Part shown: positions 1 through 6,075 of the stretch, one piece after another | Position numbering within the stretch: position 1 is the stretch's first letter | Layout: each line of letters starts with the position of its first letter | Assembly (NCBI GenBank): GCA_964639275.1 | Contig: CAZXCQ010000302.1 | Coordinates: 1 to 7,496, forward strand | DNA from: CAZXCQ01 sp964639275 | GTDB lineage: Bacteria > Desulfobacterota > DSM-4660 > Desulfatiglandales > Desulfatiglandaceae | Reading direction: 5' to 3' | DNA: 7,496 nucleotides | Made by a program: the position numbers and the translations under genes | The notes under the pieces: generated by a model | Seen by the model: the letters and a program-made list of their open reading frames with translations, nothing else | The model's database searches: none | Told to the model about the DNA's origin: nothing

Positions 1-149
1 GGGACTAAGGGAAAGTTGACGTTGTTAACTGCACCGAGGTTCTACTCTACCAATTCACATCTTTTTTGTGGTCTTGCTGGGTTGTGTAGAAAATGTGAAA
101 ATGGGGTCTGCTTTTGACTCACCTTGCAAGATTAGAATAATGGGCTGAT
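1..149. other. Left-edge non-coding stretch, including RAYT 5' flank
   Basis: No convincing gene is seen. One + strand frame is open from the window edge to a TGA at 115-117, but its translation has no recognisable motif. The part at about 95-130, with the run GGGGTCTGCTTTTGACTC, resembles short sequences that I recall lying upstream of REP-associated transposase genes in deltaproteobacterial genomes. It probably belongs to the transposon remnant that follows. The flank resemblance is from memory and is not shown by this window. Confidence 0.35.
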
Positions 150-323
150 ATGGCGAGACCACTAAGAATCCAATTTCTGAATCCCTGGTATCATGTGATG
201 AACCGGGGCAGCAAAATAATTAAAGGAACAAAGCAAAGGGCCATTAAAGATCACAAGATTAAGAGGCCGATTGACCAAATCAAGCGTGACCTGAAGGTGA
301 GTCAACTGAATATGGACAACTAA
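150..323 (+). pseudogene. REP-associated tyrosine transposase (RAYT, IS200-like) remnant, internally deleted
   Basis: The 57-residue reading frame opens with MARPLRIQFLNPWYHVMNRG, nearly the standard N-terminus of RAYT / IS200-like (Y1_Tnp, COG1943) transposases. After residue 20 it jumps to a basic helix ending KRDLKVSQLNMDN, which resembles the extreme C-terminus of such proteins (they often end in a motif like SNVKT). Intact members are roughly 150-320 residues, so most of the catalytic domain is gone, including the HUH metal-binding motif and the catalytic tyrosine. No activity is expected. The frame stays open across the junction, which suggests a single in-frame internal deletion. It stops 6 bp before the stop of the convergent DUF3795 gene. 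The N-terminal match is strong; the C-terminal match is suggestive only. Confidence 0.75.
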
Positions 324-329
324 TGCATT

Positions 330-791
330 TTAAATATACCTAGGCCGCTTCAGGGTAATTTCATAATATTGCTCTATGCCTTTCGATTTTATGATCTCGT
401 TGATCCGCACCCAGGCTTTATAAAGATTGTCGTCAAAATGGGTCTTCGTGCAGGGGAACTCATCACACTGGTAGCAGAAATCAACCCCTTTTTCCTGGTG
501 GCAGGGACGTACCCCACAGTTTTTAAACAGCTTGCACTGCTCGTTGCGGCATCCATGGCAGTTTTCTGAAGCAAAATAATCCAGCATTCCCTTAAAATCA
601 GGATATTTTTTAAACACCGGCTCTTCCAGCAAGGTTTCAAACCTTTGGGCATAGGGTTCGAAATTCCCCAATGTTTCTTTGAGTTTCAGACTGTGCCTGC
701 GGATATCGCCGTCAACATGAGCAAAGCACTTTTCACAGCTCAGGCCGCAGGGGGCCAATGACGCCTTGATCTGTTCATCATTTATACCCAT
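330..791 (-). CDS. DUF3795 domain-containing cysteine-rich protein
   Basis: A 153-residue soluble protein with 11 cysteines. The N-terminal CGLSCEKC (C15, C19, C22) and the later cluster CHGC...C...C...C (C78, C81, C86, C92, C97), followed by CYQCDEFPC (C106, C109, C114), are the signature layout of DUF3795. Members of that family are short and of unknown biochemistry; the cysteines probably bind zinc or an iron-sulfur cluster (inference). An upstream in-frame ATG at 824 would add 11 residues. I prefer the ATG at 791 because AAAGGAGG lies 4 nt before it and the family normally begins shortly before the CGL motif. The gene is divergent from the GlxA-type regulator, with 135 bp between their starts, so shared regulation is possible. 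There is no signal peptide or membrane segment. Confidence 0.87.
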   Translation of the reverse strand: MGINDEQIKASLAPCGLSCEKCFAHVDGDIRRHSLKLKETLGNFEPYAQRFETLLEEPVFKKYPDFKGMLDYFASENCHGCRNEQCKLFKNCGVRPCHQEKGVDFCYQCDEFPCTKTHFDDNLYKAWVRINEIIKSKGIEQYYEITLKRPRYI

Positions 792-795
792 TGTT

Positions 796-803
796 CCTCC
801 TTT
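796..803 (-). promoter_or_regulatory. Ribosome binding site that fixes the DUF3795 start
   Basis: Read on the minus strand this is AAAGGAGG, 4 nt before the ATG at 791. It favours that start over the in-frame ATG at 824, which lacks a comparable site. Confidence 0.7.
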
Positions 804-897
804 CGTTTGCAGAATAAATTCCATGATAGCGGTTCATTTCCGAAAACAAAAGTGGTATAAACGACATATTTGGGGTCGATATCGGCATTTAACATAT

Positions 898-913
898 TTG
901 AAACCAATTTCAA
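898..913. promoter_or_regulatory. Perfect palindrome upstream of the GlxA-type regulator (candidate operator or RNA hairpin)
   Basis: TTGAAACCAATTTCAA has 6-bp perfect arms around a CCAA loop. It ends one base before the Shine-Dalgarno run (915-922) of the regulator and sits in the shared region between two divergent genes. It could be a binding site for the regulator itself or for another dimeric protein. As RNA, it could form a small AU-rich hairpin next to the ribosome site. Only the symmetry is seen; the function is inferred. No convincing -35/-10 pair was found nearby. Confidence 0.4.
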
Positions 914-914
914 G

Positions 915-922
915 AAAAGGAG
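915..922 (+). promoter_or_regulatory. Ribosome binding site that fixes the regulator start
   Basis: AAAAGGAG lies 4 nt before the ATG at 927. An in-frame ATG at 870 would add 19 residues with no similar site and no family-like sequence, so 927 is preferred. Confidence 0.7.
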
Positions 923-926
923 TATC

Positions 927-1934
927 ATGGATAAATCCATAAAAAAGGTTACCATTCTCGGGTGTTACAATGCCATGGCCACTACCATTTTTGGTCCCAT
1001 GGATATCCTGAATCAGGCGGGACGACTCTGGAACCGGGTACGCCATACCCCGCAAACACCATTTTTTGATGTCACAATTGCCTCGGCGGACGGACAGCCT
1101 ATCAGATGCACGAATAATGTCTTTATCCAACCCCATTGCGGTATTGAGACGATCGATCAAACAGATTTGATTGTCATCTCATCGGCCACATACATTGATG
1201 AGATTCTAAAAAGGGGTCCCCGGCTGATCCCCTGGCTTCGACAGCAATACTACGAAGGTGCCCATGTGGCCAGTATCTGTACAGGGGTGTTCTTACTGGC
1301 GGAAACCGGTTTACTGGACGGAAAATCGGCCACCCTTCACTGGGGGTTTGCAGAGATGTTTCGCCGGAAGTACCCGCGCGTGAACTTGAGACTCGACAAA
1401 ATGTTCCTTGACCAGGGTCACCTCTATTGTTCGGCAGGGGTGAATGCAGGTATGGATTTATCCCTTTACCTGGTGCAAAAATTTTGCAGCCGCCAAACTG
1501 CCATACAAAGTGCCAAGACGATGGTCCTGGATTTGGGACGAGAAAAGCAGGCTCCATATAACACCTTTCTTTTTTCCAAGGACCATGGCGACCGTGTTGT
1601 AGTGAAGGCCCAGAAATGGATAGAACAGCACCATACGGAATCCATCGACTACGAGCGGCTGGCCCTGAGACACCAAATGAGTCGCCGGTCATTGGAACGT
1701 CGGTTCAAGCAGGCAACGGGGGTAACCCCTTTGGTATACCTGCAACAGGTTCGGGTGGAAGCGGCCAAACGTCTACTGGAGGAAGGGAGCCAGCCCTTTG
1801 ATGAGATCACGAATATGGTGGGATATGAGGATGTTTCTTTCTTCAGAAAGGTGTTTTTCAAGCTGACGGGCCTACGACCCAGAGAATATCAGCAGCGGTT
1901 TGCTCCATACAGTGTCAAGAATATTCTGCAATGA
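927..1934 (+). CDS. GlxA-family transcriptional regulator (DJ-1/PfpI-like domain + AraC HTH)
   Basis: This 335-residue protein has two parts. Residues 6-190 form a DJ-1/PfpI (class I glutamine amidotransferase-like) domain. It holds the nucleophile-elbow region VASICTGVFLLAETGLLDG, with Cys118, and the following ATLHW. Residues 226-326 are an AraC/XylS DNA-binding domain. Its first helix-turn-helix lies near 244-263 (LALRHQMSRRSLERRFKQATG) and its second near 291-316 (FDEITNMVGYEDVSFFRKVFFKLTG), ending in LRPREYQQRF. Length and architecture match the GlxA family. Characterised relatives sense small nitrogen compounds such as carnitine, glycine betaine or arginine derivatives, and the amidotransferase-like domain normally acts as a sensor, not an enzyme. 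The ligand and targets here are unknown. The divergent DUF3795 gene is the obvious candidate target. No clear terminator follows the stop. Confidence 0.95.
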   Translation: MDKSIKKVTILGCYNAMATTIFGPMDILNQAGRLWNRVRHTPQTPFFDVTIASADGQPIRCTNNVFIQPHCGIETIDQTDLIVISSATYIDEILKRGPRLIPWLRQQYYEGAHVASICTGVFLLAETGLLDGKSATLHWGFAEMFRRKYPRVNLRLDKMFLDQGHLYCSAGVNAGMDLSLYLVQKFCSRQTAIQSAKTMVLDLGREKQAPYNTFLFSKDHGDRVVVKAQKWIEQHHTESIDYERLALRHQMSRRSLERRFKQATGVTPLVYLQQVRVEAAKRLLEEGSQPFDEITNMVGYEDVSFFRKVFFKLTGLRPREYQQRFAPYSVKNILQ

Positions 1935-2369
1935 TTTTGCCAACCCGTAAATGCGTCTCGATCCGGGCTGCCGTCTGCAACGTTTTTTGTCTCCTCTTCA
2001 AACCGTTCGATTCGCCTTTTTTAAGAAAGAACCAGTGGTCCATTGAAAGAGGCGATCCGGTATGAATCAACCTCCAACTAAAAGGATCTCTTTAGAGAGG
2101 GTATTTGGGGTTGGTGCGGTTTAGAGGTAGGACCAGGCCCATATTTACGCAGCGATAAAACTGATGCATCGGCAGGAAGTCCATTAAAGGGAGATAGATG
2201 ATACCTTCAAATACGAGGAGGTACACCAGTAAATGAAGTGAGCAAGGGCGGGGAAATGGCAAAAATGGCCTATGACTTCCTCAGGATCTGAGGTTCAAAT
2301 AGCTGTAACAGCCCGCTTTCTACAAGATCGTTTGCGTCAACGGAATAACCTGTTTTAGACACCTCCGGA
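1935..2369. other. 435-bp intergenic region between convergent genes, no convincing gene
   Basis: The region separates the + strand regulator from the - strand IPTL-CTERM gene. It holds only short open frames. One on the minus strand (2092-2280) encodes a hydrophobic stretch and is discussed as a finding. A + strand frame ends ...MAKMAYDFLRI at about 2292 but is only a couple of dozen codons long. Two small inverted repeats are visible: CCTCA-GGATC-TGAGG at 2279-2293, and TCTC-TTTA-GAGA at 2087-2098. Neither has the T-run expected of an intrinsic terminator on the useful strand. The region may be decayed sequence. Confidence 0.5.
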
Positions 2370-3035
2370 TCATGCGTTTTGTCGCCTACGAATCAAGAAA
2401 TAGCCTGAAACGAGGAGAAGAAGGGCCAAAATGATCATGCCCCACTCATTCAAAGTGGGTATAGATTCACTGATCGATGCGTCAACCTGCATCATGAAAG
2501 GTTCTTCATCCAGACCAGTCCAGGTGGAGCCTGCATTAGTACTGTAAGCCCATCTGGTAGAGAAACCAACCCCTGAACCGCTATTGGAATCTGTATAATT
2601 CCAGTCGTAGTCGCCTGCACCGCTACTTACTCCCACAACAACCCAATATGTACCGTTTGGAGACAAGGTTATAGAGCCTGAGGGATTGCAGGTATAGTTG
2701 GCATAAGTGGAGCCTATGGATGGCACTGTGAGGGAGCCAACTTCCGTATTTGGAAGATTACTGTTATCGTTGTAGATCTTGGCGAATAAGGCCCCCGAAG
2801 TATTCGACCGCAACCTAATCTTTGCCCAATTCAAGGTGTAATTATTGCTATCAGTGGTGAACTTTTGAGCCTTATAGTAAGAATTGCTGATAGTACCCTG
2901 ACCTAATCCCGTCTGGTCCAGATTGTTGAAAATAACAGCCCCGTGTGAAACAGAAAATGGAAGCAATAACATAACCACAACAGATATTCCGATTATCCTT
3001 TTCCAGAAGCTTTCTAATTTTACCTTTTTTGGCAT
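2370..3035 (-). CDS. IPTL-CTERM sorting-domain surface protein (choice-of-anchor-like domain)
   Basis: A 221-residue secreted protein. Residues 1-32 are a signal peptide: basic start, hydrophobic core IIGISVVVMLLLPF, cleavage expected near SHGA. Residues 34-188 form a Thr/Ser/Asn/Gly-rich beta domain with the pattern FNNLDQTG...AQKFTT...GTYWVVVGVSSG...W, which looks like the choice-of-anchor R type. The C-terminus is a full sorting signal: IPTLNEWG (192-199), a membrane span (200-215) and RRR (216-218), i.e. IPTL-CTERM. It should be exported by Sec, held in the inner membrane, then processed by exosortase H; xrtH and its partner lie just upstream on the same strand. AGGGGG 5 nt before the ATG supports the start. 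The wider function (surface or extracellular matrix) is inferred. A single cysteine (C116) lies in the mature domain. Confidence 0.93.
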   Translation of the reverse strand: MPKKVKLESFWKRIIGISVVVMLLLPFSVSHGAVIFNNLDQTGLGQGTISNSYYKAQKFTTDSNNYTLNWAKIRLRSNTSGALFAKIYNDNSNLPNTEVGSLTVPSIGSTYANYTCNPSGSITLSPNGTYWVVVGVSSGAGDYDWNYTDSNSGSGVGFSTRWAYSTNAGSTWTGLDEEPFMMQVDASISESIPTLNEWGMIILALLLLVSGYFLIRRRQNA

Positions 3036-3412
3036 CTATTCCCCCTGTATTTGTCTTGTTTTGCTGCCCGGACGGGCTTTGGCATCTGGCACATGGAGGC
3101 GAAAACCCGGTTCGTCCTCTGCGGCCAATACCATGCCGTTTGACTCAACATCCAGATGGTCCCCACCCTGAGCCCCATGCCCCTCTTTAAAAGGTCTAAC
3201 AGGTCCTGGATGTTCTCTGCCGATGTGGGCATAAGAGGCCATATGTGGACAGAAAATGATCTTAGGAGATTCGATGATATGAAGGATAACCGTAGGTGAT
3301 AAAAAGTCCCTTTTTCGGAAGCAGAATATAGGCGATTGGCTCTTGTGTGTCAAAGGAAATTCAACCTCATGATGTTGCAGAGGCAACTGGCACGTTGAAA
3401 ATGGGGTACGGA
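3036..3412 (-). other. 377-bp interval between XrtH partner and substrate gene, possible broken small gene or leader
   Basis: The minus strand has a frame (3036-3416) whose ATG overlaps the TGA of the XrtH partner as ATGA and whose TAG directly touches the ATG of the IPTL-CTERM gene. Taken whole (126 aa) its composition is poor, rich in Pro and His in its first two thirds. A second frame (start near 3232) gives a plausible helix MPTSAENIQDLLDLLKRGMG, and the first frame then gives a plausible GDHLDVESNGMVLAAEDEPG. Together they look like one gene with a frameshift near 3165-3180. Alternatively the interval is a long untranslated leader carrying the promoter of the substrate gene. No family match or promoter is recognised. 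Confidence 0.3.
3041..3046 (-). promoter_or_regulatory. Ribosome binding site of the IPTL-CTERM gene
   Basis: Minus-strand AGGGGG lies 5 nt before the ATG at 3035. The substrate gene therefore has its own translation signal despite the upstream frame abutting it. Confidence 0.6.
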
Positions 3413-3991
3413 TCATACAGGTTCGACACGTTTGGTACTCTTGAGCCAGAGATATATGGCGACCAAAAAGGGCTCAAACCTCATAATCATGCTGTTTGTG
3501 AAAGTCCACATAAATTGCACCAGGATTTGGACTGCCGTTGGTGGCGCTTCCATCCCAACCTGTGGGGGCGGATAGATGAGTTGTAAAGAGCAGAATAAAT
3601 ATAGGTAAAGCAGATGAATGAATAGCAATATGAAGCAGACTTCGATAAAGGAGCTTTTTCTCCATTTGAGGAACGGAAATAGACCTGTTGCTAAAGCGAA
3701 GGTCAGAGGCACATTAAAAGAATAGCATGAAATGGAAATATTTAGGTTTAAAAGGAGGGGACCCGACCACTCCTTGGTCACAACATTGCGGGCAAAGGTT
3801 ATCGTGGTTACTTCTTTTCCATGGCCGATTTTTTCCACTCGAAAACCCGCAGTGCTGGCCGCCAGGCGCGCGCTTATCTGCGTCACCACATCCCCGTAAT
3901 AGGGCATGACCCGAATCCAAAAGATCAAGAAAATAAGATAGCTTATACAAAAGATCGATGCGGCGACAATAATCCTATTTCTTAGTCGCAT
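3413..3991 (-). CDS. Exosortase H-associated membrane protein
   Basis: This 192-residue protein is mainly hydrophobic. Probable membrane spans lie at residues 6-27, 92-108, 115-140 and 157-183, and a periplasmic-type segment of about 50 residues follows the first span. It sits directly downstream of xrtH and overlaps it by 17 nt (3975-3991). This position and topology match the small membrane protein routinely found beside exosortase H. Its biochemical role is not established; it probably helps substrate handling or forms part of the sorting complex (inference). The frame extends upstream to an ATG at 4024 (11 more residues). Neither start has a good ribosome site, which fits translational coupling to xrtH. 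I chose 3991 because the overlap is smaller and the protein then begins with the basic MRLRNR before the first membrane span. Confidence 0.85.
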   Translation of the reverse strand: MRLRNRIIVAASIFCISYLIFLIFWIRVMPYYGDVVTQISARLAASTAGFRVEKIGHGKEVTTITFARNVVTKEWSGPLLLNLNISISCYSFNVPLTFALATGLFPFLKWRKSSFIEVCFILLFIHLLYLYLFCSLQLIYPPPQVGMEAPPTAVQILVQFMWTFTNSMIMRFEPFLVAIYLWLKSTKRVEPV

Positions 3992-4493
3992 AATTGAGCC
4001 AAACAAGGAAGAGTAAAAAGGCAACAGCGATCATCATGCCCTGGGCGATGTAAACATGGATATAATGGAAATAGTGTTTGGCATAGATACCGCTAAGACC
4101 AAGCCCGGCTATCCTCAACACGTTCAAGATCTGAAGGACAATAAATCCCACTATTATGCCGACGGACTTCTTCTTTACGTTGGAGGGAAATGAAAGGACT
4201 GCCACAGTATAGATCAGGAAGGCCTCCAGGCCATTACACCCGAAGCGAACATCCAGGGCTAGTCCTTTCAACTTGATTACCGAACCGTCGATCCCTTCCA
4301 TTACTCCAAAGGGTTTGAGTACCAAATAGGTGAAATAGATAATCATATTGGTGTAAACGCCGTTTATATCCAGAATTTTCTTAATAGGCTTGGCTCCGAT
4401 GAGAAAAACAAACATGCCCATGAGCAAGACATAGGTCAATATGAACCTCCCTACCACTATATTCTTCTTTGCTCTGGAACTCCTTTCTGTCAT
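3975..4493 (-). CDS. xrtH: Exosortase H (IPTLxxWG-CTERM-specific)
   Basis: A 172-residue polytopic inner-membrane protein of the exosortase/archaeosortase family. The three catalytic residues are in family context: Cys86 in FGCNGLEAF, Arg127 in LNVLRIAG, and a His near the end (probably His146 in YIHVYIAQ). About five hydrophobic spans surround them. Exosortases cleave C-terminal sorting signals and probably pass the protein to an acceptor in a transpeptidation-like step. The H type is the one paired with IPTL-CTERM targets, and such a target lies at 2370-3035. The length suits XrtH, which lacks the long extra domains of EpsI-fused exosortases. The frame extends upstream to a TTG at 4547, adding 18 polar residues of little family character; the ATG at 4493 is preferred although its ribosome site is weak. 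Confidence 0.93.
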   Translation of the reverse strand: MTERSSRAKKNIVVGRFILTYVLLMGMFVFLIGAKPIKKILDINGVYTNMIIYFTYLVLKPFGVMEGIDGSVIKLKGLALDVRFGCNGLEAFLIYTVAVLSFPSNVKKKSVGIIVGFIVLQILNVLRIAGLGLSGIYAKHYFHYIHVYIAQGMMIAVAFLLFLVWLNYATKK

Positions 4494-4836
4494 AAAATGT
4501 CTCGGCTTTGCTGTTTGACTTGTCCTCGTTATTAGAAAGTCCAACAACGCACTACCATGTCTCCCAAAATGGAATCAAGCGGATGGGAAGCTGTCAATAC
4601 TTCCTCCACCTCAAATCCCTCAGAATCTTTGTGGATCCCCTGAGTCGCGTCCTCAGAATTTGGATGTTTTCAGGGGGCGACGAGCTGACCATGATCAGGA
4701 AATGAACGGTTACATTTTACATCGATCCCAATTTATGATCAAATAGTGATATAAATCATTCCGCATTTTATCCTTAAGAAACTGGGATGGAATCAAGGTT
4801 CCATATCAATAACCGCGAGCTGCCTCTGGAGAAGAG
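4494..4836. other. 343-bp divergent intergenic region with short repeats
   Basis: This region lies between the divergent xrtH and toroid-like genes, so it should contain both promoters, but no consensus -35/-10 pair is clear. The sequence at 4731-4760 is AT-rich and could contain a -10. A + strand frame of 65 codons (4508-4705) has no recognisable domain and is not called. CCTCAGAAT occurs at 4618-4626 and again at 4651-4659. CTGAG (4640-4644) and CTCAG (4652-4656) form a 5-bp inverted repeat. ATGGAATCAAG occurs at 4569-4579 and 4787-4797. Confidence 0.5.
4787..4804. promoter_or_regulatory. Inverted repeat upstream of the toroid-like gene (candidate operator)
   Basis: ATGGAA and TTCCAT are perfect 6-bp arms around the 6-nt spacer TCAAGG. 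The repeat ends 32 bp before the ATG at 4837, within the probable leader or promoter-proximal zone. Its left arm and most of the spacer recur upstream at 4569-4579. There is no T-run, so it is not a terminator. A regulatory role is inferred from position only. Confidence 0.3.
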
Positions 4837-6015
4837 ATGAAACAGAAGTCATCCACGTCGGTAGTCTCGGATATCATGGCTGACTTTGCGGATCTGACCG
4901 GGCTTTCACCCCTCGGAAAGAACCCGCCCAGGCGGTATTTGTGGACCGATGCCTTTGCGGTTTGTAACTTTCTGGGGCTTTACAGCCTTACGAGGGATCA
5001 AAAATACAGGGATCTCGCATTGGGTCTTGTTGATCAGGTCCATAACAGCCTCGGCCGGCATCGGGATGACGACCCAAGGACCGGCTGGATCAGTGGTCTG
5101 GATGAAGAGGAGGGACAAAACCACCCCACAAAGGGTGGGTTGCGAATCGGAAAAGAGATGAATGAAAGGGGGCCTGCTGATCCCTTTGACGAACCTCTGG
5201 AATGGGATCGGGACGGGCAGTACTATCATTATCTGACAAAATGGATGCACGCCCTCAATCGTGTAAGCCGGGCCACAGGAGATCCGGTCTACGATCGATG
5301 GGCCATGGAGCTTGCCAAAACTGCTCACGCCCGGTTTGTCTATCTCCCGTCTGCAGGCGGTCAAAAACGCATGTACTGGAAGATGAGCATAGACCTCACC
5401 CGCCCGCTCGTACTATCCATGGGCCATCATGATCCGCTCGATGGATTTATTACATACCACCAGCTCCAGGCTACCCCAGTTAAAGACCCGGAAGAATCAC
5501 AGGGACCGGATCTAAAGGTGGAGATCGCTGACATGGCCGCGATCTGTGAGGGGAAAAGATGGATAACAGATGACCCCCTGGGTCTCGGGGGTCTCTTGGG
5601 GGATGCCTTCAAGGTGGCGCAATTAATGGTTTATGGGGCTTTTGGACAAACCGACCTCCTTGAGACCCTGCTGGATGCCTCTCTACGGGGGCTCGAATCC
5701 TTTACCCGGCAGGATCTATTAAGACTTCCTGCCGATTACCGTCTGGCATTTCGGGAATTGGGATTGTCTATCGGTCTAAAGGCCGTTGAGAGATTGAAGG
5801 GGTGGATTGAGAAAAACCCAGAGGGTTTTCCAAAAAAGCGTTCGCTAGATCTGCTGGTTGAAGACCTGCTTCAGTATTGCCCTTTGATTGAAATGATCGA
5901 GATGTTTTGGCTTGAGAAAACACACCGGGCGGTCAACAGCTGGACCGCGCACCGGGATATCAACATGGTGATGCTCGCGACCAGTCTGGCCCCAGATGGC
6001 TATCTCATACTTTGA
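4837..6015 (+). CDS. Uncharacterised protein, probable alpha/alpha-toroid (six-hairpin glycosidase-like) fold
   Basis: A 392-residue soluble, mostly helical protein with no signal peptide. I do not recognise a named family with certainty. Repeated helix pairs carry motifs of six-hairpin glycosidase-like proteins: RRYLWTDAFAVCNFLGLY (32-49), DQKYRDLALGLVDQVHNSLG (54-73), QYYHYLTKWMHALNRVSRATGDPVYDRWAMELAKTAH (128-164) and LVLSMGHHDPLDGFITYHQL (191-210). The fit with GH88/GH105- or GH127-like toroids is structural pattern only. Asp38, Asp77-79, His197-His198, Asp199 and Asp202 are acidic or His residues that could line a central cavity. The C-terminal SWTAHRDINMVMLATSLA also looks conserved. 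GGAG 5 nt before the ATG supports the start. The gene stands alone, divergent from xrtH and convergent with the aminotransferase. It could be a cytoplasmic carbohydrate-acting enzyme or a non-catalytic relative. Confidence 0.75.
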   Translation: MKQKSSTSVVSDIMADFADLTGLSPLGKNPPRRYLWTDAFAVCNFLGLYSLTRDQKYRDLALGLVDQVHNSLGRHRDDDPRTGWISGLDEEEGQNHPTKGGLRIGKEMNERGPADPFDEPLEWDRDGQYYHYLTKWMHALNRVSRATGDPVYDRWAMELAKTAHARFVYLPSAGGQKRMYWKMSIDLTRPLVLSMGHHDPLDGFITYHQLQATPVKDPEESQGPDLKVEIADMAAICEGKRWITDDPLGLGGLLGDAFKVAQLMVYGAFGQTDLLETLLDASLRGLESFTRQDLLRLPADYRLAFRELGLSIGLKAVERLKGWIEKNPEGFPKKRSLDLLVEDLLQYCPLIEMIEMFWLEKTHRAVNSWTAHRDINMVMLATSLAPDGYLIL

Positions 6016-6024
6016 TTCTCGTTA

Positions 6025-6039
6025 AGAGGGATGTCCTCT
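6025..6039. terminator. Weak hairpin between convergent genes
   Basis: AGAGG and CCTCT are perfect 5-bp arms around GATGT, placed 10 bp after the stop of the toroid-like gene and 36 bp beyond the stop of the convergent aminotransferase gene. No T-run follows on either strand. It is at most a weak or factor-assisted terminator and is listed because nothing better fills the 60-bp gap. Confidence 0.25.
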
Positions 6040-6075
6040 CAGCAGCGGGCTCTTCTCCGGTTTTGGCTGAAGTGC

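Noticed and set aside
1..117. Plus-strand frame open from the left edge to TGA at 115-117
   Set aside because: Only 38 codons, no recognisable motif, and it runs into the probable transposase flank; chance is likely.
1174..1692. Long minus-strand frame inside the regulator gene
   Set aside because: It is antisense to a well-supported GlxA-family gene and its translation has no family features.
2279..2293. CCTCA-GGATC-TGAGG hairpin as terminator of the IPTL-CTERM gene
   Set aside because: It lies about 80 bp beyond the stop, has a 5-bp stem and no T-run on the minus strand.
3036..3180. Possible c-di-GMP (GEMM) riboswitch upstream of the IPTL-CTERM gene, because of a GATGCCAAAGCCCGTCCGGGC stretch read on the minus strand
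   Set aside because: The paired helices and the conserved GCAAACC and GACGCAAAGCC segments of that class could not be matched.
3378..3400. Sigma-54-like TGGCAC sequence, as seen at some exosortase target genes
   Set aside because: It is on the plus strand, opposite to the genes it would serve, and the -12 element is missing.
4508..4705. Plus-strand 65-codon frame upstream of the toroid-like gene
   Set aside because: No ribosome site, no domain, overlaps the 5' extension of xrtH, and contains short repeats instead of coding signal.
4906..5364. Long minus-strand frame inside the toroid-like gene
   Set aside because: Shadow of the opposite coding strand; no ribosome site and no recognisable domain.
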